From NCBI RefSeq assembly GCF_002234675.1, contig NC_019859.2, forward strand, positions 7,901,983 through 7,965,982: a stretch of 64,000 bases of DNA. Reading direction: 5' to 3'. This document shows, piece by piece, positions 1 through 11,700 of the stretch; within the stretch, counting starts at the first letter, position 1; each line of letters starts with the position of its first letter. Source of the DNA: Oryzias latipes (taxonomy: Eukaryota; Chordata; Actinopteri; Beloniformes; Adrianichthyidae). The notes under the pieces are model-generated. The model made no database searches, was not told the DNA's origin, and worked only from the letters and a program-made list of their open reading frames with translations. Made by a program: the position numbers and the translations under genes.

Positions 1-600
<600 letters not shown>

Positions 601-758
601 CTATGCCCCGGAAGTATATTTTCCCGTCGTAGTAGTACTTCCTGTCCTTGAGTCGGAGCGGTTTCCCTCCTGTGTTTTAGTAGGGAAAGGAAAACTGTGA
701 CTTTCAGCGGAATAAATGTAAGACTGTTGAGTTTTGTCGGCTCAAAGGAGGCGCCACG
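601..758 (+). promoter_or_regulatory. SMIM26: Putative SMIM26 promoter and 5' UTR
   Basis: The segment just before the SMIM26 start is more GC-rich than its surroundings and carries two ETS-type motifs facing each other: CCGGAAGT at 608-615 and ACTTCCTG at 637-644. Paired ETS motifs are common in TATA-less promoters of nuclear genes for mitochondrial proteins. The transcription start is not visible; the call is inferred from position and motifs. Confidence 0.5.
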
Positions 759-879
759 ATGTTAAAAGACTTTGTGAAGTGGAACACCAGAGTGTCTGCC
801 GTGTACGCGCTCGGAATCTGGACCATGGTTGGCTCCTACGCGTACTTCAAATACACCGGACGGTACGACGACCCAACGG
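759..879 (+). CDS. SMIM26: SMIM26 coding exon 1
   Basis: Forty codons plus one base, from ATG at 759 to the GTAAGC donor at 880. It encodes the basic N-terminus and the whole membrane segment (GIWTMVGSYAYF). Confidence 0.92.
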
Positions 880-1555
880 GTAAGCGCGACACCGGCCCGC
901 TGTCAATTACATTCACGAGAGGGGAAAAATAACTGGTTATACGGTCAGCTGCCAATTATTTTAAATACATAGAAAAAGATTAATCTAGAAACATAAAGGA
1001 TTCTCAATTTGATGTTTATTTAAGGACTTCGAAGCAAACCCGAACACGACATACCTTCTACCTTCCGTTTAATAAAGATACTAACTTAAACTGCAACGAG
1101 GTACAGTATATGGAAAGGCATGCAGCATTCCAATAGATTTGCACATTTTTTCGTCCAAACTCATTTGTAACTGTTTTTAAGTGCAGGCCCTTTCAAAATA
1201 AATCTATTTCCGGCTTTCACGTGAGAGAAACGTAACCGTTGTTCACTCATTTGTTGAGCTCTTTTTAGAAGTGAATAAATACAATAAATAGAATAAGTTT
1301 ATTTTTTATTAAAGTAAAACATTAAAGATGACTTTCTTCAGGTAAAACAGGACAACATTTACTGTTTCTCCTACAATTTCAGAGCAAAAAAAGGAGGAGG
1401 AGGAGGTGGAGGAGCCTGCAGATCCCAACACACATGTCTATGTCACAGCTCACAGCAAGACCACCGTCACCTACAAGAAGGACTTTGTCCCGTTCACCAC
1501 CCGGATCTACAACTATGTCAAGTCCTTCAGTGAACCCGGGGCGGCAGACAAGTAG
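759..1555 (+). CDS. SMIM26: SMIM26, small integral membrane protein 26 (2 coding exons)
   Basis: Two exons, 759-879 and 1383-1555, join in phase 1 across a GT-AG intron (GTAAGC donor, TTTCAG acceptor) to give 97 residues; the human protein is 95. Residues about 12-30 form one hydrophobic membrane segment after a short basic start (MLKDFVKWNTR). An acidic linker (KKEEEEVEEP) follows, then the family signature TVTYKKDFVPFTTRIYNYVK, which closely matches the human C-terminal half. In mammals SMIM26 is a mitochondrial-membrane microprotein linked to respiratory complex I function; that role is known from the family and not visible here. The start is the first ATG in frame and precedes the membrane segment. 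The gene lies 1.2 kb upstream of DTD1 on the same strand, as in human. Neither exon stands out as a long ORF, so ORF-only annotation would miss it. Confidence 0.93.
880..1382 (+). other. SMIM26: SMIM26 intron 1
   Basis: A 503-base AT-rich intron starting GTAAGC and ending in a pyrimidine tract and CAG. No other feature is seen in it. Confidence 0.88.
1383..1555 (+). CDS. SMIM26: SMIM26 coding exon 2
   Basis: Begins after TTTCAG and ends at the TAG at 1553-1555. It encodes the acidic linker and the conserved VTYKKDFVP motif region. Confidence 0.93.
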
Positions 1556-1795
1556 CTGCTGGATGTGACGGCATCTAATCTTTGCTCTGAGACATTTGTT
1601 GTGTTCAGAGGCTTTTGCCACCTGCTGACATCATGGAAAGCTGCATGACTGGGATTTTGTTCTCCCCTCACTCTTTATAGCGATTTGAGGATGTCCAACT
1701 AAGAAGACTGTAAGAAAAAAGCCTTGATTTAAACAGTGATGAGATTTTATTTATTTCACAGCAAGTTTGTTTCACTTTCCAGAAACTTTCTGCAA

Positions 1796-1801
1796 AATAA
1801 A
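1796..1801 (+). terminator. SMIM26: SMIM26 polyadenylation signal AATAAA
   Basis: A canonical AATAAA sits 241 bases after the SMIM26 stop, the first such hexamer downstream. It gives a 3' UTR of roughly 260 bases. Confidence 0.7.
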
Positions 1802-2640
1802 AATTCAAAAAGTTTTCCTTTTGACAAAGATTTACTCATTTTTAAAGCATAGCATTTTCAAGGTGATCAAGAGATAAAGATGAACAAATGAAAATGAGTT
1901 TAGAATCTCCTGTGTTTCAAAAAGATGAGAGGCAGAATGAAGACGACACAGAACAATATGGAGGCGTTACAGAGGAGAAAAAAAGTTCAGCTGACTTTAA
2001 TTTTAAGGAAAATAATGAGGGCACAAATACTGCAAACCATCTCACAGCTGGTTTTTTTAACTGGTCTTGAAGATGTTAACCTTGTTTACCAAAAAAATAG
2101 TGAGATTAAAATGAAATTTTCTGCTATCTTGATTGATCTGCATTCACAGGGCTAATTTGTTTTCCTTTGTCACCGTTTCTTGTTTCATTTTGGTGGGAAA
2201 AATCCTTTTAAATTTATTTCTACCGTAATTATTAGCAATTTATAAGGTAGCTACTTCATTTAGTTCAAATTCTAGAGATTTATGCACCAGACTGATCATC
2301 AAACAGCTAAAACATAGCTTCAAGTTGGTAAAATGGTTTTGAAAATAAAGCAAATTTTCTCCCAACAGGAGGTCAAGGACAATGCATTATAAATCTTGTA
2401 CATATACTAATTTAGTTTTTTTCTTTTCTTTTTTCTTTAAAGCAAATGTGCCTAGTGCTGGCTTTTTAATTTGACCCAAGTAAAACTAGAAAACAGGATG
2501 CAATAAAACTGTTAGCACAATTAATGTAAACATTCCTAAGTAATTGTGCTTGTTGCTCTACACTACTGTCAATAACGTTTGATTTTAGTTTTGTTTCTGT
2601 TCTTTATTTTTTATGTAGTATTTGCCCCATTTATGGTTCA
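1802..2640. other. Intergenic DNA between SMIM26 and DTD1
   Basis: AT-rich spacer. Short ORFs of 60-76 codons in two overlapping frames (1888-2155) lack recognisable domains and splice context and are taken as chance. Confidence 0.6.
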
Positions 2641-2654
2641 GTTTAGTAACATGA

Positions 2655-2750
2655 ACGGGAACAAACCGGAAACTCGGTGACTGCGGAACTTCCGCCGCCA
2701 GAGTGCGTCATCGTCCCGCTCAGGGACCCGGATGTTGTGGCAGCGCAGCA
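2655..2750 (+). promoter_or_regulatory. DTD1: Putative DTD1 promoter and 5' UTR
   Basis: A GC-rich patch directly before the DTD1 start has an ETS core CCGGAA near 2666, ACTTCCG at 2688-2694 and a TGCGTCAT element near 2704. This is typical of a housekeeping promoter. It is inferred from position; the start of transcription is not visible. Confidence 0.5.
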
Positions 2751-2793
2751 ATGAGAGCCATCATTCAGAGGGTGACCAAGGCGAGCGTGACAG
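2751..2793 (+). CDS. DTD1: DTD1 coding exon 1
   Basis: Fourteen codons plus one base (MRAIIQRVTKASVT), then a GTAAAC donor. The start is the only ATG that gives the conserved MxAxxQRV N-terminus. Confidence 0.95.
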
Positions 2794-5700
2794 GTAAACA
2801 AAGCGGCTTTGATGTCTGAAAGTTAGGGAGGTAACTGAACCAAACCGGGTTTTTCTGACAGCATGTCTGGGTCGCCGGTGCTAGCATTAGCAGCCCCATA
2901 AAGTGAATAGAGAACGTCCGCGTGAGCCGGCGGTGAGCTGCACGAGCCCACATGATAACATGGAATGTGTCTAATTGTTTTTGTGAATAATACTAATACC
3001 AATATAATAATCATTTAAAGCTTATTGCGTAGACAAATCACGATTACTAATAACTAAACAAACTGGTTCCTCAATGCAAAAATACTAAACCAGGAAGTTT
3101 AGAACTAAGAACTAATGGTCAAGAGAACTACCAAACATTTATTGAAAGGGAAAAAAATCCAGGGCGCGACATTTGTTAATAAAATCAAATGTATTTTTTT
3201 GCTGGTATTTTGAATAAACTTTATTTACACATGCTATCGGATAGAAACAACTTCAATCCTCCTCCAGTAGGGGGCACTGTTGCTGCTGCTAGTGCTTATA
3301 AAGTGCTGTTTCGCAGTCAAACACGTTGTAAACGTTTTTGCTGTGTTTATTAACCCGTTTTTGTAAGAGAGCCCCGCCACAAAGAAAATAAAGTCACTTT
3401 TTTTTGTTCACGGACCAAATGATCACCCCCTCCTCTTCAGCAATATGTAATTACAGACCATTATTATCAGGTGTGCTAATATTAACTCTGACTTCAGCAC
3501 CAGGAAGTGCAATTAAAAAAAGCATTTATTCATGTATTTTATTCAGAAGACAGGTAACATACAGTCAAAAACAAAGAACATTAAACTGTACATCAATTGC
3601 TCAAAGTAAACGCCAGTGGGGAAACATACACCAAAATACACTTAAACTTATATTAAAATATAAAGCTGAGCAAAATGACATGTTTTAATTGCTTTTTTGT
3701 TTGTACTGGGGGAAATAAAATCTCATTTGGGTTGATAAATCAACAAATTTGGGAGATTTATTGCTAAATTTCCTTTTATGAATGTTAGTTAAATCACCAG
3801 GAAAGGCAAATGTAACCTGGAAGGATTCATTTCCTGATGCGGCGTGTTTGGGGCTTTCTGCATCTTTTTTTCTCATGAATTGGGTATTTAATTCAGCGTC
3901 TGTCTGCATTTTTTAATGAAGTGACGCTCCTGTTTGCAGACTGGTTACATGCATAAACAAACTCAATCTGTCTTGTAGAATAGCTAAATTGACACGAGCT
4001 TTAGGGCTTTAGGAGGGCCATGACCCAAACTCTTTCAGTCAAAATAGTCCCATAAGGTTTGCCAGAAAAATCCGATTTGTGTTATTTATGAGGTTAAAGA
4101 AGGAAAGATATGTGCAGAGTGGCATGGGTCTGTAGAGAGTGGGGGCTCTGGTTCTGACATCTTCCTGTCGTGATCCTCCGTTGTTGTGTTACGACTAATT
4201 TAAGGCTCTATCTTTAAAGATTATGTGCTGGTTTGTACCCTTTGTAAAAAACCGGACCTCAGTTTATTCTTTAAGATGACTACTTTCCCCAACGTGTTCT
4301 GCTGCAGTGGGAGAGGAGCAGGTCAGTTCCATCGGACGGGGGCTCTGCGTGCTGCTGGGGATTTCTGTGGACGACACTCCGAGAGATGCTGAGTACATGT
4401 GAGGGTTTCCACGGCAACGTTTACACTCTGCTCTTTTTCTGGCATTACAAGCTGAATGTGTTGTCAAGCAGGAACATGCTAAAGGTTTGATCCTAAAAGA
4501 ATAGCAAAGAGAGAAAAAACCATTCGCTGATCAGATTCTTCACTTTAAACAGTTTAATGCGGAGGAATTCTTCATCTTTAAAATGAAGATTAACAGGTTA
4601 ATAATCTGGCCAAAGGTTGATAATTTATAGACTGAATTATTTATTTGAATCCAGGTCATTGCTTTGGATTAAGGGTCAGTAATCTGGAGTTTCACCTGAA
4701 CTCCTTCTTTTCTCGTTCAGTTTGTTCTTTCTAACGTTTAAACAAATTCTACTTAATAGAAATTATAATTGGATTTTTCTTTTCGGTCATTTTGGAATTT
4801 GAAGCCGCACTGAATTAAATTTGAGTTAAATAATCTGGACTGTCAGTAATCTGGATTAAAGGCCAGTATTTTGTGCTAAATGTCCACGATGGAGACTATT
4901 ACTGATTAATCTTGATTGTTAAAATATACCTTAGAATTAAGGTCCGACTTTAAATGAAAAGATTAGAAATAAAACTTGGAATTGGCTTTTTAAAAAGCAG
5001 ATTTAAAGTAAATTACTTAATGTCCAATGAATGGGGATAATCTGAGATTAAAAATCATCAGGATAAAAAGCCAATAATCAAGATAAAATACCAGTAATCT
5101 CAAATAAAAAATATTGATTAGAAATTGTTTAAAAAACAGATTTAAAAGTAATCTGCTGCCACACATCGTTTATTCAACCAGAACAGCTGTCATCCAAAAC
5201 TAGCACTTCCTGTCACCTTCAAAATAAGTCTTTAATTCAAACAGTTAATGTCAAAAAGAGCGAATAATTTCACGATTTTAGGCTCAACTTCATTTTTCCT
5301 GATGTTAGAACAAAGGTGAATGAAAAGAAGAACCTGTGGAGATGTAGCACCTCTTTAGAGAGAAAAAAGAAGCATGGAGTTGTCGTTGGTGAGGAGAACC
5401 CAGTGACCATCAGATGTTTGCAGAACCTCTGCTGCTGTGTTTCTCCTGCAGCCTGAGGTCAGCCTCACATGAATCCTTATAGAATGAAGGAGTTCCTTTG
5501 AAGATGAAGCTTCAATCAAAAACCAAACGCTGAGCTCCTCATGGGAGTCGTCGTTGTGTTTCAGAGTTCGGAAGATCCTCAACCTGAGGCTCTTTGAGGA
5601 TGAGAGCGGCCGTTCGTGGAGCCGCAGCGTCATGGACGGGAACCTGGAGGTTCTGTGCGTCAGCCAGTTCACCCTGCAGTGCGTCCTGAAGGGCAACAAG

Positions 5701-8700
5701 CCGGACTTCCACTGCGCCATGCCCGCAGAGCTGGCCCAGCCCTTCTACAACAGCATCCTGGAGGACATGAGGAGCGCTTACAAGCCGGAGCTCGTCAAAG
5801 GTGGGCGGGGTTTCAGAAAAAGACTGGAGGGGGTCACCAGAGAGCCGTTGGCGCTGCAGGCGGAGCGGCGCTGTGGTGATGCAGGGACGGGGAACTGGGT
5901 CAGCGCACAGGGGAGCAAATGTGGAGAACGCCTCGTCCCAGCAATATGAGGCTTCCTAATTACTCCCCCCGTCCTCCATCCTCCCCCAGAGAGATGATGT
6001 GATGAGTTTGCTCTTCTGCACTTCATTCTGTTCAGGAGATGAGACAAAACTTCCTGTTTGTCACAAAGATGAAGCGTAGAAGAACATTGTTCTCTCAGCT
6101 GCTTTCTCAGCATTTTTCCACTTGAAGAAACGTGTTGCAAAAACGATGAGACCTTTTTTTCAATGAGGTTATTTGATTGAAGACTCCCGTACGTTAAAAC
6201 AAAGCTTAATCCTGTTAATGTCATCAAACTCTGATTTGACCATCTTTACTGTTACATTAACATTGATTTTTTTTATTTGAATCTGTTTTTTTGGTCTATA
6301 GTCTCTTTTTTCTTCTGAAAAACGCCTTTTTTTGGCTAATTTTTCGTTAAAAAAACATTTTTTGTCTCCTTTCTTTTTTTCTGTGTGTTGATGGTCCTTT
6401 TACACTTTTTTCGTCCATGTTAGATTTTATTTGGTTGTCATTTGACTTTTTCCAGCATTTTTCTCCTTCGTTGCTCCACATTTTGACCATCAGCCTGTTG
6501 AAAACTTCCAGTTCACGAGTCTGTGGTAACGGCGCTGTTGTTCTGCTCTTGTAGATGGAAAGTTTGGCGCCTTCATGCAGGTCCACATTCAGAACGATGG
6601 ACCGGTCACCGTAGAATTAACGTCACCGAGTTCCCCCACAGACCTCAAACAGGTAAAAACCCAACGAGCCTTGATAAAGGAATAAAATAAAAATAGCTTT
6701 TATTGTTAATTCTAAATGAGTGACTGTGTGTTAAAGTTATGAATAAAGACAGGATTGATTCACTAAAGTATCTTAAAAAAGCATCAAATATCCACACAAA
6801 AAAATTAATAATTCTGAAAATACATAAAAGTTCTAAAAAGAAATTCAAAAATAGGAAAACCTAGCAGCTTAAAAATAATCTTATTAGCTGCAGAAGTCTG
6901 GAGTTTTCAAATCTTTGCATCAGTTTAATGGGTTTCCTGTCACGAGCTAAGAAAATAGAGGTTGTTCAAAATGAAATAAACCTTGTAATCAGCCAAACTA
7001 CATATAGTATGAGTCTGATTGAATTACTTTTCTTGTTTAGGAAATGATTTTATATCTTTTTAACACTTTGAAAAATTGTAGCAATTTCAGTTTATTTCCT
7101 TTTGTCCTCCAGAGTTTTTTTAATTATTATTTTAAGAAAGAAAAATGACTTGAACGTTTTTAAATTCTGCCGTGAAATCATTTTCCATAACCGTTCACAT
7201 TTCCACAGATGACACCGATCTAGACTCCTGCTGCTTTTTTAACCGTTTCCAGAACAATCGGGATTTTCTCTGGAACGCAAACCAAGAAACAATGAACACT
7301 TGTGGCGCTGTGACATGATTACAAATACTAATTTATAAAAATTATAATTATAAAAGTGTTGCTGTTCTTACTTCAATCCTGCATTTTTAACCTGTTTTCA
7401 CACTAAAAGCTGTTTTCTGTGTTGATGGTTTCAGACGTGTGAAAGGAGTCGCTTGTATTCAACCACTAGGTGGTGCTGTTTGCTCCTATATTGTTGATCA
7501 CATTTGTGCTTTTTAAGGCTCCATAGAGCAGAGAGTGTAACCACAGGAAGAGGGAACAGCATGCAGCAAAACCTCTGAAGCTGTACAATTCTGAACAGAG
7601 AAGAGATTTAAATAAGTGACCGGAAAACACTTTCATCTCCAAGAATTCCCTTCATCAAAATGTTTTGGTTGGTCCCTGATTCTGCCTTTTGTCCCACTTA
7701 AAAAGAATCCAGGAAATCCCGTTTGATCTTCACGTAATTTATTTGTTTAGTAAAGCAGAAAATTAACATTTAGCTGCAACAAGCGATGAAGAAGTCTGTC
7801 CTTCACAGACCTGATACAACTTCCTCTTGAAGAAGTTCTTCTGTCCTCCGCCTGTGTTAATGTCACCCGTTTGATCTGGTTATCTGTATAAAAGACACCT
7901 GTCCACACCCTAAAACAGCCAGACTGCAACCTCTCCACCATGACCAAAGATCTGTCGAAGTACACCAGAGAAGCCTGTAGACCCGAACAAGACTGAGATC
8001 AGTCAGTCGTCAATAAGGAAGCAGACGAGATCAACTGTTGGAGCCATTAGTAGAAAATAGAAGAAGTACAAACTCACTGACTATCTCCCTCCACATGGAG
8101 CTCCATTTTTCAGATGAAACCACAGTTGAACTCTTTGGTATAAACGCCACTTGCCGTGTTTGGAGGAGGAACGATGCTGAATCCCAAGAAATCCATATCT
8201 AATGTGAGGCATGGCGGTGGAAACATCATTCTCGGTGCTGCTTTTCTGCAAAGGAGACAGGACGACTGATATGTGCAAAGAAAAGGATGAAGGAAGCCGT
8301 TATGGAGTGATTCAGGGCAAAAGGCTTCCATTAGTGAGAGCTCTGATGGTGAAACATGGCTGGATCTTCAAGCAGGACAATGAGTCCCGACACATCGCCC
8401 GGGCTATGAAGGAGTGGCAGCGTAAAGAACATTTCAAGGTAGCCGCTCTCTGGACTTCATTCCAATAGAGAATCTGTCCAGGGAGCTAAAAAACCATTTT
8501 CCAGCAAGAGCCCCAGAACATCACAGCTCTTGAGAAGATCCACATGGAGGAATGGACCAAAATAGCAGCTAAACCTGCCAAAGATCCACATTGCAAAGGA
8601 TTGAAGTGAACTTTCTTATTGAGCAAATGCTTATTTTCTGCACTATCACACAAATGGATTCTATAAAAATATACATATATTTTTTACATTCTGTCACACA

Positions 8701-11700
8701 GTTTAAATGTTAGAAACTAGTATGTTTAGTGAGTTTTCTATATCATTTTTACCAATGTGTTGTTAATACTTAAAAGTGCAAAAACTGCTAAAACAAAAGT
8801 GAAAATTCTGTATTGGCTGAGGAAAAGAAGCCAAATCATTGCAAACAAACCACGCTGAAAAATGCTGAACACTAAATAATGCAGAATGAATTGCTCCCTG
8901 AAATAAACACAGAAGTGGACTGCAGAGCCGCAAACCTAAAGGCCCGTTCACACCGGGACGAATTTCGCCGGCGATTTTCGCCGACGTTTAACGCCTCGTG
9001 ACTAAACAAAGGGCACCAATGTGAGTGTGCACACCGATGCGAAAAAACGCCACGCATCAAAGCGTCAAAAAAAAAAAAAACGCCCCGGGTTCGTTTTTTT
9101 TTTTTCCGACGCGTCGCGTCGAAATCTATTCGACCAATGAGAACGGCGCTTTTGCACACGTGTCTGGAGCTTCTGAAGTTACAGTAAAACACAACTTGGG
9201 GACGCTCAAACACAAAACTGCCTTTCTGAGCACACATACCAGCGAAGAAGATAGACGCCAAGTAGCGTCTACACTGCCGCGAAGAAATAATGACGGACAT
9301 TCTAAAATATCCCCGAACCAAGCACCAGTTGGAGCTACTGGTGCTTGAAATATTCATGTTTTCTTTGTATGATTCTGACAAGCGCGTAAATACTTGCTCT
9401 CTTCTTCTGAGTGAAAAGCGACTTTAAGAAGCGTAAAGTTGCGCAGCGCCACCTTGTGTACAGGAGTATTTCTGTTTACATTAAGCGCCATCTAATGTCA
9501 GGGAATGAAATTGCATGTTCGCTCGGCTCATCGTCAGCGAAAATCGCCTGGGTGTGAACACAAAAAACGTGGCGAAAAACGCTGGCGAATAACGCCTGGC
9601 AAATATTCGTCCCGGTGTGTACGGGCCTTTAAGGTAAAACATGCTCAGCAAAGTTTATCATGACAAACTCTGCAAAATCAATTCATGAAAGGCTAATTAA
9701 CCATTTAAAGAAATAGTTTCAGCAAATTAGCACTAAAGCTGTTGGGTCCAGTCCAGGTTGTTTTGGATCGCCTGCCTCGCCCAAAGACGGATCCGCCTGT
9801 AAATGTTGATGTTGTAAAGCAGGAAGTGGCGTAAAAATGGTTTATTTTTCATAAAAAAACAACAAATAAAGCAGATTCAATCCCAGGCTCAAACCCATAG
9901 ATGTTTAGAAGTCTTAAATACCAACCCCAAGCTGGAAACACTTTAAATAAAAGCATTGGATGAATGCTTTCTAATGTAGGCGTCTGATTGGTCAGTTTAT
10001 AATTTGAGTAGCTTGCGCCAAAGAAAAAATCTGGCAAGAATGGTTATTCTGACAAATATAATAACAGAGTAAAAGCTGATTATCTCTTTATGGAAGTCTA
10101 CAGGATTTTAGCTTCTTGGAGCCAGCAGGTACTTCCTGTTTGGAACGCGGGGGGGGGTCACTCAGTCCAGTTCTCATATACAGTCGATGGTATTTCCTCC
10201 ACAGCTGACATCACAAAGATAATCAGAAGATGGTGAAAACAGTGGATCAAATGCCAAATAACATTTGAAATATTGGATTAGCTGCAGCTTTCAGAAGGTT
10301 TAAAGTTCTGATTAAAACATTTTGTCGCCAAAAAATCCAACTCCACAGTTTGCCTCAGGATCTTTTCATTTGTACGCATCAGTCAGAAAGTCACCGGGGC
10401 GCGCTGGGTCGGGCGCTACCGCCACCGGTCCTGGTTTAATACCGCCTCGCTTTACAGGCTCCGCCTTTTTTTTGCTGTGAACTTTCTCTGGGAAAAGTGG
10501 AATCCGTTCATTCCAGGTTTATTCTCAGCTGAACAAAAAAGCTAAAAGATTTCCAAAACCAAATTTGTAGTTTTTTTGATGCAACGATGTAAAAACAAAA
10601 CTACAAAAAAAATAATCAACTTAATGCTGTTTTGGCAGAAAAAAGCTGAACAACGTTAAACATTTGGTTTCAAAAGAAAGTTAACTAAATATATGAAGTT
10701 ATGGTTTAATTCAATCGTGACGTGTTCCTAACTGACTTTTTATCTTGATTCATAAAAATTGAAACTTTCTCCCAATATTTTTGAAAAACTTTTTAGCCTT
10801 TATTTAGAAAAGTTGGTCTTTTCAGTTGTCGATGTAAATGTTAGCAGACTTACTTTTAAGTTTTTAATAAGGTTTTAAGTTTACTTTTGTCATAATTTTG
10901 TCTTTTTTGTAATACATCATTGCTTCATGGGCCTAAATCTATTTTTTAAAGAACTCAAATGAGTGAAATGTGAAGAACTGTGGCGTTTATTTCCAACCTT
11001 TTGGGGGTTTTTTTCCGCATCTTTATCAATGAAAAAGTCTGAAAGTCTGTTTCCTGGCTGCTGTTTTAATGACAGAAATGTCTTCACCAGCTTTATTCTG
11101 GCGGATTAAAGGATTGATGCAGATGCAGCCGCCGCTTGACAGAGGTTTCAGACGCTCTTCATCCAGCTCTCCCTCCTCTTGCTTTGGCCGCCGGCCATCT
11201 TTGAGCGGATTGTCCGCCGGCAGAGACCCGAGGCCGCCCTGAGAATTTTAATCTGGTGCATTCGGACGCTTGGCCGAGGAGCTCGAGTGGAGGCTGAACA
11301 CCGGGGATAAAAGGGCGGCCATCAGGCTTTGTGGTGGGGGGGCTGTTTTTCCTTTCCTTTCAGTCCGATCTGCGATCAATCAGCCCCAAACTTCAGACTT
11401 ATCCCGAGAGACGGATGGATGTTTTCTTTAGCAGCAGTCAGATCAGGCCCTTTTCTGTTTGTTTGTTCTCTTTGCGGCCGTTACGTAACACTTGATCCTG
11501 TTTGGGAGGCCTTAATCTGACTTTAATGTCTTTTTCTTTTTTACTTTTACTTAGTTCTAGTCAAAGCGTAGGACGCGTTTGCGGCTCAGCGAGGGTTTGG
11601 ATGGGATGTGAAAGCATGTGTCCCCTGGATTTCTGGAGTTTAGGTACCAACTGTTATGTCAGCCACAGCAGCGGGCTGAAGGGTTCGGCGGGGGGGGTAA

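Noticed and set aside
5554..5949. 131-codon ORF
   Set aside because: It is DTD1 exon 3 read into intron 3; the true exon ends at 5800.
8872..9381. 169-codon antisense ORF conserved with a 171-codon ORF at 34416-34931
   Set aside because: Both lie in copies of one Harbinger-like element. The similarity is copy identity, with low-complexity Lys/Phe tracts from A/T runs and no transposase motif.
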